A stretch of 64,000 nt of DNA from Luidia sarsii. Its lineage: Eukaryota; Echinodermata; Asteroidea; Paxillosida; Luidiidae. Under the pieces are notes generated by a model, which worked only from the letters and a program-made list of their open reading frames with translations, was not told the origin of the DNA and did no database searches. This document shows positions 1 through 13,400 of the stretch, one piece after another; the first letter of the stretch is position 1, and every line of letters begins with the position of its first letter. The stretch lies in the NCBI GenBank assembly GCA_949987565.1, contig OX465115.1:12223520-12287519 (forward strand), written 5' to 3'. Both the position numbers and the translations under genes were made by a program.

Positions 1-309
1 GCTGGATCGCGCATTCAATCCGCAGATAAGCCACCAATAAGTCATTGATCATTCGATAAGGTTTGGAACTTTGGAGGATGGCCGTCGGAATTAACAATCC
101 TTGCACGCTCCCGGATATTCAAAATGCAGTGTGAATACACTGACTGCACTCTGACAGCATTCTGAATGCTCACAAGCGTTCCAACCACATTTTAGCTGCG
201 TTCAAGAGGTAATACGCCATCAGGAATGTGCAAGAATGATTAGAGGCGGGTTCGATCGATCGAAGTGTTTTAATGGCGTTTTCAAAATTCGTCATTCTAG
301 CAGGTTCGT

Positions 310-415
310 ATCATGGTGGAAGCACAAAGTAGGAAGTTTGTTGTAACACCGTGTCAGTAAGTCATCTCTCTCGAGATGGAGCAGGCCTATGGCTCGGAAA
401 TGAGCCGTTTATTTA
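310..415. repeat. Fragment of GGTGACACCATG hairpin family (FB-2)
   Basis: The stretch from the tcatggtggaagcac word to the arm tggctcggaaatgagccg matches one half of the foldback family seen intact at 4942-5172. Bases 1-300 upstream show no gene; 210-310 resemble 25905-26040 in part. Confidence 0.45.
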
Positions 416-480
416 ACTTCACGTTTCAGAGAGCTCTGCCTGTGGGTCTGTCTCCTGACAATGGGCAGAGCACATCCTAT

Positions 481-580
481 AGATGCTCTTACCATCTGAG
501 CTTTCAAGCCCTTAGATGGCAGCCTCCAAAAGTACGGTCCGCTAGTCTTTGCCAGGGCGGGGACGCCAGCCAGACATTTT
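481..580 (-). repeat. tRNA-derived SINE fragment (family A)
   Basis: It contains the reverse complement of a tRNA-like A box (taccatctgagct) followed by tagtctttgccagggcgggg, the same order as in the better copies at 15094 and 35598. Confidence 0.6.
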
Positions 581-702
581 CATCCATTGTCATTTTAAAA
601 AAAATTGTTCCCATTCAGTTTCCAGTCGAAATGGTAAATAGTCAGACTGACGCGGGCATCTTCACCCGCTTTCTGTCGCTGTCGTTGTCGTTCTCGCAAC
701 AG

Positions 703-909
703 GCGAAGCCTTTCTGGACGAGTACGGCTGCGATCTGGACGGGTGCAGCATAGGCGATCGCATCGGCGTGCAGCGGACGTCGTCCGGGGAGCTGCACATC
801 TTCCTCAACGGCGTGGACCAGGGCGCGGCGGCCACGGGCTTGCCGGCGCGGGTGTACGCCGTGATCGACCTGTACGGCAAATGCACCCAGGTCACCATGA
901 TCCACACAA
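703..909 (+). CDS. NEURL4: NEURL4 exon 1 of window: second half of NHR1
   Basis: Acceptor cag at 700-702 and donor gtgagt at 910. It begins with two bases of a split codon and ends in phase 1. It encodes the [19 protein letters not shown] and [14 protein letters not shown] strands typical of the end of an NHR domain. The first half of this NHR must lie on an exon upstream of the window. Confidence 0.9.
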
Positions 910-3900
910 GTGAGTCCTCGGGCTGATGCAAGGATCCAGCTCACAGGAGCCTCGCGGTCCCTCCCAACTCAACTTACTCGAATCTCAACACTCAGAGGGC
1001 CTGACGTTTCTGTAATTTGATCCAAGCAGGACCTTTCTCAAAGGCAAAGTGACGAGGACACGCGCAGATAGCCAGGGGGAAGGAAAGCCCTGACACCCAT
1101 GACAGAGGAAGGACAAAAGGGAAGGGAGTGGGTGTCCCTTCCCTCCCCGTGGTCCCATGTCCTTCGAATTCGGATTCGAAGGGACCGGCGCGTAGCAAAA
1201 CACAGCGGCGCTCCGAATTCAGAGGTCTGGATGCAAAAAGGGGTTAACACGGACTTTTTATTTGATTGGCTTTTGTCCTGCAGATGGCCTGGACCAGAGT
1301 CCAGGATCCTCCACCGCCTCCAGCGAGGACGAGAGCGTAGGGAGTGAGGGGGAGGAGGACGAGGAGGAGGAAGACGACGATGACGAAGACGACATGGAGA
1401 TCGAGGATCTGGAGCGGATGGACGAGCTGCGGCGACAGCTGGAGAACGCGGTCGTCTCGCCCCCACCGGCGCTGGCTCCGTCGCCACCCCCAGCCCCAGT
1501 CCCGGCCCAAGCCCCGGTCCCAGCCCCGGTCCCAGCCCCGGCCTCTATCCCACCCCCTGCCCCGGCCACAGCCCCAGGCCCTGCCGCAGCCCCTGCCCCA
1601 GGCCCTGCCGCAGCCCCTGCCGCAGCCCCTGCCCCGGCCCCGGCCCCTGCCCCTGCCCCGGCCCCGGCCCCGGCTCCGGCCTCGCCGCCGTCCAACGACG
1701 CTCTGCTCTTCCACCGGAGGCACGGCTCGCTCATCACGCTGCTGAACGACGGCCGGACGGCCGAGCGGGGCAACGCCCGGGAGGAGTTCAACAACGGCGT
1801 GGTCATGACCAACCGACTGCTCCGCAGTAACGAGCTCTTCGAGGTCAGTCCGAGCACCGGTACCAGCGCGACATTGGCGATTTCAATTTTTTTGCATCTG
1901 GTGTACAACCAATTGTTGTAAACCTGGCGTTTACCCTCGGGGATCACGGAACGGGTGTCAGTCCACTCGGTCCGTAACCAACTCGGTCCGAGACCAACTC
2001 TGTCCGAGACCAACTCGGGTCCGGGACGAACTCGATTCGTGAATAATTCGGTCCCTGTGGGAAAATGTCCACAAACAAATGTTGGTCACGGACTGAGTTG
2101 GTCACGGACCGAGTTGGTCTTGGACCGAGTTGGTTTCGGACCGAGTTGGTCTCGGACCGAGTTGGTCTTGGACCGAGTTGACTGGGACCGAGTTGGTTAC
2201 GGACCGAGTTGGTCACGGACCGAGTTGGTTACGGACCGAGTTGGTCACAGACCGAGTTACGGACCGAGTTACTTAGCTAGTTGGTCACGGACCGAGTTGG
2301 TCTCGGACTGAGTTGGTCACGGACCGAGTTGGTCTTGGACCGAGTTGACTGGGACCAAGTTGGTTGCGGACCAAGTTGGTCTTGGACCAAGTTGGTCTTG
2401 GACCGAGTTGGTCTTGGACCGAGTTGACTGGGACAAAGTTGGTCTTAGACCGAGTTGGTCTCGGACCGCGTTGGTCTTGGACCGAGTTGGTCTTGGACCG
2501 AGTTGACTGGGACCAAGTTGGTCTTGGACCGAGTTGGTCTTGGATCGAGTTGGTCTTGGACCGAGTTGACTGGGACCAAGTTGGTCTTAGACCGAGTTGG
2601 TCTCGGACCGCGTTGGTCTTGGACCGAGTTGGTCTTGGACCGAGTTGACTGGGACCAAGTTGGTCTTGGACCGAGTTGGTCTTGGACCGAGTTGGTCTTG
2701 GACCGAGTTGGTCTTGGACCGAGTTGGTCTTGGACCGAGTTGACTGAGACCAAGTTGGTTGCGGACTGAGTTGGTCTCGGTGCAAGTTGACTGGGACCGT
2801 GTTGATTGCGAATCGAGTTGACGTGAAATCATGCAAACAAATAAATTAAACTGACTGGAAACTTTTAAACATTTTTGAAAAGCGGCAAATAAAATTTAAA
2901 CCATTCCAAAATCTCTCCAGTCAAAACTTCCTTTGCCACTTTTGAAAATTGTTCACAAGTTCCCAGTAAGTTTTTCCCTCTTGCATAATTCTACGTAATA
3001 TTTGCATCTGAAAAGTTGCTCGTACTCTTTTTTTTGTGCAGATAAGGATTGACAAGCTGATTGACAAGTGGTCTGGCTCCATTGAGATTGGCGTCACCAC
3101 CCACAACCCAGAGTCCCTGGACTTTCCCTCCACCATGACCAATCTCAGATCAGGTAGGAAAGCACGGACCTTCAGACCAACACAGCTGTCTCCCGCTTGC
3201 ACTCTCTTATAGTCAACTGAACTTTTATACTGTGCCCTTAACATACAAAGGATCCAAGGTGCATTAACACTAAAATCACTCAAACAAAGAGAAAAGATGA
3301 TATACAAAAATGTTGCAAACTGCTTACTGACTAAAATTACCGAAATGTAAATCTTAAAATTTAGTGGGCCTGAGATTTCGATCCTAGCAGGACCTTTCTC
3401 AAAGGCAGAGAAAGAGAAAAGATAACACATGTGAGGAAACAGTTAACAGATGTGAGGAAACAGTCTAAGATAAAGACGGGTTGCCTGGTCAGTGCCCAAA
3501 CTGCAATTTCGGGATACGTCTGTCCCGCCAGCAAGGAGTACATGATTACTAAAGCCTAACCCTGCTGACATCGGTAATGTCTCGATCGGTAATCGGTAAT
3601 GCCTCGATCTTTTCTGGAGACAAACGCCTCTAACCCCACCTACGTCATTCATCATCTAGCCACCTGACGCAGCAACCCTAGAGAAAAGCAGAGAAATGAC
3701 AATAACAGTAGCTCATTGCTTAGTCTTTGCCGGGGTGGGGGTGCCAGTCAGAAGCATGCAACCCTTAACAACTGCCGTACATCTCCGGGGATCACAAAAG
3801 GGAAACTTGCAGAAGTGGTATACAAATGGAAAAGAATTATTTCTGTACACTGTTTATAAATTAAATAATTTGAAGATTTGAAGATTAAATATTTCATACG

Positions 3901-6900
3901 TTTTCTTTGTGTTAGTTTTTTTTAAAACAAGACAAGGATTCAAAATTCAGTTTGCAAGGCTGACCAAAGCCTAGCCAAATGTTGAGAGCATTCAGATAAG
4001 GACTGAGTTCTAGCATACTGACGTTTAAATTCTCCCACCCCAGGCACCATCATGATGAGTGGCTGCGGCATCCTCACCAATGGCAAAGGCACCACCAGGG
4101 AGTATGGAGAATTTGACCTGGATGACCTAGCCGTGAGTTATTCATTCTGTTTACGCTGTGCAAATAATGATTTTTTTTTCCGGTCGTGAGACTAACCAAC
4201 CACAAGGCCGAAAACGCCACTCAAGGTGATTGCTAATAATCAGGGGAAAAAGGGAACAAGCAAGGAGGAGATGAAAGGTTTGAAAGACATACTCCTTTTT
4301 GAAAGAGAAGTGTGTTCACTGTGTCACCAAAGTCCTTCCACTTAACTTAGCGTTGGTTAGCAGTCGTCAGCTGAGTTTATGCAATACATCTTAAGGCCTT
4401 TGTGAAATCCAACTCCCAGCCGTTTTGCCTCCTCTCAATGAGCCATGCACAGAAACCTTGCGGCCTATCACAACTTACATGTACAATGGATAAGACTTGA
4501 GGTTTGCATGGTGGAAATTCTACCTGGAAGGTTTGCTGTGACGCCATGTGTTTACATTCTCTCTCGAGAAGGAGTGCGGCTCTGAAAAGAGCCGCACTCC
4601 TTCTCAAAGTGTTACCTGGGCCCAATTTCATAGAGCCGCTTAAGCGTGAAAATCCACTAAGCAGAAAAAGTCTTCCTGTAAGCAGGATTACAAACTGCCC
4701 TGCGGTTCGATGTGCATTGCATTTGACTTGTATTCTACTCTTCTTTGCTTAGCATGAAACAATAAATGAAGTTTGGGTTGGCAAGGGGATTCTGTGGCTC
4801 ATGACTCGTTGTGCTTAAGCCTGTTTTTGGCGCTTTAGCGGCTCTGTGAAATTGGTCCATGGTGTCACAGCAGACCTTCCACTTACACGTAACTTAGAAT
4901 GAGTTAAATGAGACTTAAGGCTTTGCATGGTGGGTGAATCAATATAGGAAGGTTTGCGGTGACACCATGTATCAGGTCTCTTAAAGGAAGAGGTTTGGTT
5001 CTGAAAAGAACCTGAGTGGTAACTCGACGTTTCGACCAGTATGCTCTGGCCAGTATGATGACGGCCAGAGCATACTGGTCGAAACGTCGAGTTTCCACTC
5101 AGGTTCTTTTCAGAACCAAACCTCTTCCTTTAAGAGACCTGATACATGGTGTCACCGCAAACCTTCCTATATTTAGAATGAGTTATCGGTCGTAAGCCGA
5201 GTTGACACCATGCATCCCGAGGCACTTTGTGAAGTCCAACCCAACCCCCCCCCCCCTCTTGGCCGGGTTCTGTCTCCTCGCAGGAAGGGGACCGCATCGG
5301 CGTCATGCGCAAGGCCAACGGAGACCTGCACTTCTTCATCAACGGCCACGACCAGGGACGGGCGGCCTCCAGCGCCCCCCAGATCATCTTCGGCGTGGTG
5401 GACCTGTACGGCATGGCCGTCAAGGTGACCATCCTGGAGTGGGTGCCGCCCGTCGCCTACCACCTGGCCGGCTCCGCCGACCACCGGGCCCCCCGGCTGT
5501 CCTACCTGCGCTCCCTGGCCCAGCAGGAGCTGCCCAACGTCCTTGAAGGTCGGTCTGGGCAGTCGAGGTCATCTCTCCGGTCATTCTGGTTCAGTGTTAT
5601 AGACAGCCATGCAACTTGTCCGCGGATCCGCGGATTTAAAAAAATAAATAAATAAATAAATAAATATCAAAGTCATAAGTTGTCACAAACTACTCAGAAT
5701 GCACCACAGAGCATCTAGAATCCAAAATTTTCCCGGGCCCTTAAGCAGGCCCCAAACCACACACCGTAAGGGCTTCGTGCTTCGCGCTCGCAGTTTCATT
5801 CGGACATTTTCCTCTTTTTTTACAATTCAAGAGTTGCATGCCTGTATAGAGATGTCAATGATGGTTTTGCGTCGGGGAGAATGCGATTCAATGAGGTTTT
5901 CGCCCTTGCCCTCGACGTGATAAACACCGAATGCTCAGTGCTCTGCCCGGTGCCTGATTGAAAAAATATTTCAGGCAGCTCGGGCAGGATTGGAACCCGC
6001 GACTCCCGAATTCTAGTACGGACGTCTTAACCACTGGACCCCACCACCGAGCTAGAATTCGGGAGTCGCGGGTTCCATTCCCAAATATTTTTTATCAGGC
6101 ACCAGGCAAAGCACCGAGCATTCAGTGTTTATCACGTCGAGCAAGGGCAAAACCTCATTGAATGGTTGTGTTGTGTTGTTATTTGTTTGTTGGTTTGTTT
6201 GTTGGTTTGTTTTTAAAGATCGCCAAACACGAGGCCCTGATAAGGCCACTTGAGATGATGGTTACAGGAAAAATAGAATAGGAGTAGACAGATAAAGAAA
6301 GAAAACAGAGTCAAAGGGAATAAAAAGGTATCTTTTCACTCTTGAACAGATCCAGATTGTATGAAGATGGAAAACAGGATGTAGGTAGAGAGTTCCACAG
6401 CGTAGCAGTACGGGGGAAGAAGCTATTGGAACATTAAAAAGTACCGCACTTCGGAACAGAAACAGTAAAGGGGTGCATAGCTGTAGCAAAACGTGTGCTG
6501 CGAGCGAAGTTGCGTAAAGGAGGGACCACGGATGAAAGACCATCTGCACATCTACATCTACCTTGGATGTACCTGTAGAAGAGGCTCAGGTCATGTCTAT
6601 CCTTTGGCCGTTTTTATCCCAAGGTGGCATGTTTATTTTTCTTTCGTTTCCCTTTTGTTTTTCCCATGTTCTGTTTGTCTTTTAGCTGGTGCTTGGGAGT
6701 GGACGAACAGGCCACATTTCCACGAGACCTGCGGTATTCATGCTCAGGTGATCAACAGTGGGACGACTGCCCACCGACCCAAGTAAGCGTCACAAACTAC
6801 CGGTGACTCACTCTGATCCCTGATCAACTCATTGACCAAAGCAAGCCTTGAGAAATGATATCGCTCTCCCACCCTAACTGCCTAATCCAGACACACTGAC

Positions 6901-7436
6901 CAAAACTGCATTGATATTGTACAGGAACATTTATAAAGGTGTGCAGCATTGTGTTTCTTACCGAGTCGAGCAAAGACTAGTTGATTATTTGGGAAGGCCG
7001 CCATCTAAGGGCTGGATAGCTCAGATGATAAGTGCACTGGTACACAAAACCAGAGGTCTCGGGTTCAAGTTCCTGTCCAGTCAAAGTTTCTTTTGCCATT
7101 CTTCAGAGTTGAGCAATAGATGACTCCATCCTCCAACTCTCGGTCCTTTCTCGGCATGCCCTGTGTTGGTTTTCCGGAAGAGTCGCCGTCTCAAAATCTG
7201 TCCTCCTCGTTCTCGTCCTCCCCTGCAGTGCCATGGACGACTTCAACAATGCCGTCGTCCTGACCAACCGGCCTCTGCAGAGTGACGAGATGTTTGAAAT
7301 ACGCATTGACAGAATCGTGGACAAGTGGGCTGGCTCCATCGAGATAGGCCTGACAAAGCACGCTCCTCAAGAGCTGGGTGAGAGACCACTTCACAAAACT
7401 CCCTCTTCATTGATTGATTATTTAATTGATTGAATA

Positions 7437-7471
<35 letters not shown>

Positions 7472-10400
7472 ATTTGATTGATTATTTGATTGATTGATTA
7501 TTTAAGTGATTGATTATTGGATTGATTGATTATTTGATTGATTGATTATTTGATTGATTAATTGATTAATTGATTATTTGATTGATTGATTTATTGATTT
7601 ATTGATTTATTAATTATTTGATTGATTGATTATTTGATTTATTGATTATTTGATTGATTGATTATTTGATTTATTGATTATTTGATTGATTGATTATTTG
7701 ATTTATTGATTATTTGATTGATTGATTATTTGATTGATTGATTTTTGATTGATTTATTGATTATTTGATTTATTGATTATTTGATTGAATATTTTTATTG
7801 ATTGATTGATTATTTAATTGATTGATTGATTAATAATTTAATTGATTATTTTTTGATTGATTATTTTTTGATTGATTGGTTATTTGAATTTCACACAAAT
7901 GAAAAACAGGTTGAGAACTTTTTGAACAAATTTGATTGATTATTTGATTGTTCAGTTGATTGGTCGGTCAGTCAGTCAGTCAGTTGATTGATTGATTGAT
8001 GATTATAATTTATATCACACTACCAAAACGCACCCCGGAAAGCGTTTCATGTGGATTGTGACTGACGGCCTCCCTTGTGTGTGTGTGTGTGCAGATTTCC
8101 CGTCGACCATGACCAACATTCGCAGCGGCACTTGGATGTTGACAGGCAACGGCATCATGCACAACGGGAGCCCCATAGTGGACGAGTACGGACTCAACCT
8201 GGACAGACTCAGGGTGAGATAGACAACCCCCCCCCTATCACCCACTGCACTGACCCGCCCGACTCCGCGACTCTTGCTTACTAGTGCAGGCGTCTTAACC
8301 ACTTGACCTCTGAGCTTGTCAATTGTCAAGGTTGTGTGGTGGTGGATTCGAACGATGATGAGCCACACTCCTTCTTGAAAGAGAAGTGCTGCACATGTAC
8401 ATGGTGTCACCGCAAACCTCCTTGGTATTTTAGCCATGCAAACCTTCAAGTATTTCCACCATGCAAACCTTCTCCTTGGTATTTTATCCATGCAAACCTT
8501 CAAGTATTTCCACCATGCAAACCTTCTCCTTGGTATTTTAGCCATGTAAACCTTCAAGTATTTCCAGTCTTATCAGAAGTCTTATCAGAAGAGATGTCGC
8601 CGCAAATCTCCCACTGATGACTGGTACTGTCTGGTTAACAAAACAGGAAGCTGATAGGATCGGCGTGACGAGGAAACGCAACGGTGACCTGCACTTCTTC
8701 ATCAACGGCGTGGACCAGGGCATCGCGGCCACTCACGTCCCACCGAACCTCTTTGCCGTGGTGGACCTGTACGGGCAGGCAACGCAAGCTACCATCGTGG
8801 AGCCGGGAGGTGAGCACCGCTGTTGGAATCATTCCCGGACAATCTAATCAACCCAAAAAACTCTTAACCCCTTCACGGCGGGATTATTTCAGTGCCAATG
8901 GCCGGCACAGTGCCATTTCAAAAAGGCTCGCTTAACAATCAGAGAACAATAAACCTGCAAAATAAATCAATAAGAGTGCACTATTTGTATCAGTGAATCA
9001 AAAGAGGCACAGTAGGAAGTCTGCGTGGCTTTTGTCAAGGGATTATCAGCCCTCAAAGATTGGCCTTTTGTGTGTAGTTCAGTGGAACTTCGGCTGTGCG
9101 ACACAACTGTGTGTGCTGCTACCCATTGACCGCAAACATTTCTGCACTGCAGCGGACAAAGGATCCAGCTGGACGGCCTCAACAGAGCGTGCGATTTGCG
9201 GTAAAGGCAGCGGGCGCATTCCACAGTCTCTCCGGTGACCGCATTGGGTGTGGGGCAGGCCAGCAGACTGTCTGCCGTAGTAGCGCGCAGACCCTCGATC
9301 GTTCACAATGAAGCCCCACAATAACGCCAATGTTACCGCTGATCTGGCAAATCTGGTCATTTGCCAGTGTTATTGAGAGTCAGAATTGCAATGAGATTAT
9401 TAATACCGCTTGACCGTGGTTAAGGATAAAACTCAGGGTTTGCAAAGGAATTGCCTGATACATACGAAACAAAAGTAAACACAATGAAAAGTGTGTAGTA
9501 AAGAATACAAACAGTATCTCGGACGGAATGGCGGCAATTTGTCGGACCTTCAATCGCGCGTTGTAATTGGTCAATTTGTCAAGGGTCGTGGCCCACTGGA
9601 TCGGTGTATTAGGGCGTCCGACTTGTTTGATCTTAGCAAGATCTGTCTCAGTGCTGGAGCCTGACATCTGGATCCCAGCAGTCTGCCTTTGAGAAAGGTC
9701 CCTGCTAGGACCGAAACGTAAGGCCCTCCTAATTTCATGATGTTGCTGTGTGTCGCTGTTAGACTACACGCAGGAGCCCGTGGGTCTGCGCGTGTCGACC
9801 GATGACAGCGCCCTCCGCTTCTACCACCTGCACGGCCGCAACGTCAAGATCAGCAACAGCGGGCTGCAGGCGCAGCGCACCAGCGCCACAGGGGAGTTCA
9901 ACGACGCCATCATCATGAGTAACCGGCCGCTGCTGGAGGGCGAGATGTTTGAGATCTCCATCGAGAAGATGGTGGACCGCTGGTCCGGCTCCATCGAAGC
10001 AGGTCAGCCATTGGTCGGCTTTTGAGGGCAGCGGAAGGGGAGGGGGGGGGGGAGATCTAAGTTGCGACTGGATTGACTGGGCTAGCTTTTGGGTAGATCT
10101 AAGTTGCAATTTGATTGGGTGGTTAGCTTTGGGAAGATCTAAGCTGTGATTGGATTGGTTGGGCTAGCTTTTGGGTAGATCTAAGTTGCAATTTGATTGG
10201 TTGGTTAGCTTTGGGACGATTTAAGCTGTGATTCGATTGGCTGGGCTAGCTTTTGGGTAGATCTAAGTTGCTATTTGATTGGATGGTTAGCTTTGGGAAG
10301 ATCTAAGCTGTGATTGGATTGGTTGGGCTAGCTTTTGGATAGATCTAAGTTGCTATTTGATTGGATGGTTAGCTTTGGGAAGATCTAAGCTGTGATTGGA

Positions 10401-13400
10401 TTGGTTGGGCTTGCTTTTGGGTAGATCTAAGCTGCGACTGGATTGGCTGGGCTAGCTTTTGGGTAGATCTAAGTTGCAATTTTATTTGGTGGTTAGCTTT
10501 GGCACGATTTAAGCTGTGATTGGATTGGTTGGGCTAGCTTTTGGGTGGATCTAAGCTGTGACTGGATTGGCTGGGCTAGCTTTTGGATAGATCTAAGTTG
10601 CTATTTGATTGGATGGTTAGCTTTGGGAAGATCTAAGCTGTGATTGGATTGGTTGGGCTTGCTTTTGGGTGGATCTAAGGTGCGAGTTGATTGGCTGGGC
10701 TAGCTTTTGGATAGATCTAAGTTGCAATTTGATTGGGCGGTTAGCTTTGGGAAGATCTAAGCTGTGATTGGATTGGTTGGTTAGCTTTGGGACGATCTAA
10801 GCTGTGATTGGATTGGTTGGTTAGCTTTGGGAAGATCTAAGCTGTGATTGGATTGGTTGGGCTAGCTTTTGGGTGGATCTAAGCTGCGACTGGATTGGCT
10901 GGGCTAGCTTTTGGGTAGATCTAAGTTGCAATTTGATTGGGTGGTTAGCTTTGGGAAGATCTAAGCTGTGATTGGATTGGTTGGGGTAAGTTTTGGGTGG
11001 ATCTTAGCTGTGAATGGATTGGCACGGCTAGCTTTTGAATAGATCTAAGTTGCAATTCGATTGGATGGTTAGCTTAGGGAAGATCTAAGCTGCGACTGGA
11101 TTGGCTGGGCTAGCTTTGTGATAGATCTAAGTTGCAATTTGATTGGGTGGTTAGCTTTGGGAAGATCTAAGCTGTGATTTGATTGGTTGGGCTAGCTTTT
11201 GGGTGGATCTAAGCTGCGACTGGATTGGCTTAGCTAGCTTTTGGATAGATCTAAGTTGCAATTTGATTGAATGGTTAGCTTTGGGAAGATCTAAGCTGTG
11301 ATTGGATTGGTTGGGCTGGTTTTTGGGTAGATCTAAGCTGCGAGTGGATTGGCTGGGCTAGCTTTTGGATAGATCTAAGTTGCAATTTGATTGGATGGTT
11401 AGCTTTGGGTGGATCTAAGCTGCAATTGGATTGGTTGGGCTTATTGTTTTTTCTTATCAAAGGTGAGGAAGGCCTGATGTTTTGATTCTTTTTGCATTTG
11501 TGTCATTTTAGTCAGTAAGTAATTTTTGCAAATTACTCTATTATTACTTTTCCCCATCAAAGGTGTGACAACCATTTCACCGGAAGAGCTAGACTTTCCC
11601 AGCACGATGACCGACCTTGATCACGATACCTGGATGCTCAGGTGAGAAGGCAAATCTCTTCACTTTTCCCAGTTGTCCCTAAATGCAAGAGTTAACATTG
11701 CTAATCTTTTGGATAAGACTTGGAGGTTTGTATGGTGGAGATACAAGAGGAAGGTTTGCGGCGACACCATGTAGCACTTCGCTTTCAAGGAGGAGTGTGG
11801 CTCTGAAAACTCAACTCAACAATTCAGTTTGTGTGTAATCAGGTTGTGTGTACCCGTCGTCATGAGACTACTGGATACCAACTACAGTGGAACATCGCTA
11901 TAACAAATGCTGATATACACTACCTCAAACGTTGAGTTACCGGCTCTTTTTCTTCCCCTCTGAGCTATCAAGATACAAAAATGGTTAACTTAAGCTTTGG
12001 TCTCAACGGCCTGACGTTTCGATCCTAGCAGGACCTTTCTCAAAGGCTTAGGAAATGAAGCAGCTGAAAAGAGGATCTGGAAGTGATCGAAAAAATGTTA
12101 ATTGTGAATGCAAAACTGATTTCAATGACCAAAGAAAACATCTCCCAAAATCTAGTGGGACTGACGGCTCCATCCGAACAGGTTCCTTTCTACTTTTGGT
12201 AGCAAGCAGGAGAATAACCCACCCGCATTGTTTCCCCTCTGTTTTGCGGCCCAAAAATACCCCTATTCTGATAGTGGAGCATGCGTGATGAAGGACGGCC
12301 TCATGCTGAACAATGCCTACAGCTTGGACCTGGACACTCTGCACGAGGGGGATCACATTGGCATCATGCGCACGCCGGCAGGGGCCCTTCACTTCTTCAT
12401 CAACTCGCGGGACATGGGCATCGCATGCACAAATGTGCCCTCGGGTGAGTAGGCTCTGTCTATAGAGGGCGCTGTTTGGGTCGCAAGTCGTTCCCGAGTC
12501 ACCATCTGCAGAGGAGATTTCTTCAGTGTAGATATTTTAGGCATAAGCCTCCATCCCTATTGGCAATAGACTGCCAGACAAGGCTGACAAGAAGAACTGG
12601 GAGGGGTGACTAGTCTGAAGCAAGGCATAAGCCTCCATCCCTAATGGTGGTAGACTGCCAGCCAAGGCTGACAAGAAGAACTGGGAGGGGTGACTAGTCT
12701 GAAGCAAGGCATAAGCCTCCATCCCTAATGGTGGTAGACTGCCAGCCAAGGCTGACAAGTAGAACTGGGAGGGGTGACTAGTCTGAAGCAAGGCATAAGC
12801 CTCTATCCCTATTGGTGGTAGCCTGCCAGCCAAGGCTGACAAATAGAACTGGGAGGGGGGTGACTAGTCTAAAGCAAGGCATGAGCCTCCATCCCTACGG
12901 TATTGGTGGTAGACTGCCAGCCAATGCTGACAAATAGAACTGGGAGGGGTGACTAGTCTGAAGCAAGGCATAAGCCTCCATCCCTATTGGTGGTAGACTG
13001 CCAGCCAAGGCTGACAAGTAGAACTGGGAGGGGGTGACTAGTCTGAAGCAAGGCAAAAGCCTCTATCCCTTATTGGTGGTGGACTGCCAGCCAAGGCCGA
13101 CAAATAGAACTGGGAGGGGTGACTAGTCTGAAGCAAGGCATAAGCCTCCATCCCAATTGGTGTTAGACTGCCAGCCAAGGCTGACAAGTAGAACTGGGAA
13201 GGGGTGACTAGTCTGAAGCAAGGCATAAGCCTCCATCCCTTATTGGTGGTAGACTGCCAGCCAAGGCTGACAAGTAGAACTGGGAGGTGTGACTAGTCTG
13301 AAGCAAGGCATAAGCCTCCATCCCAATTCGTGGTAGACTGCCAGCCAAGGCTGACAAGTAGAACTGGGAGGGGTGACTAGTCTGAAGCAAGGCATAAGCC

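Noticed and set aside
1244..2836. Antisense Gly/Ala/Arg and RSKTNSVQD ORFs
   Set aside because: Shadows of the Pro/Ala coding tract of exon 2 and of the 16 bp minisatellite.
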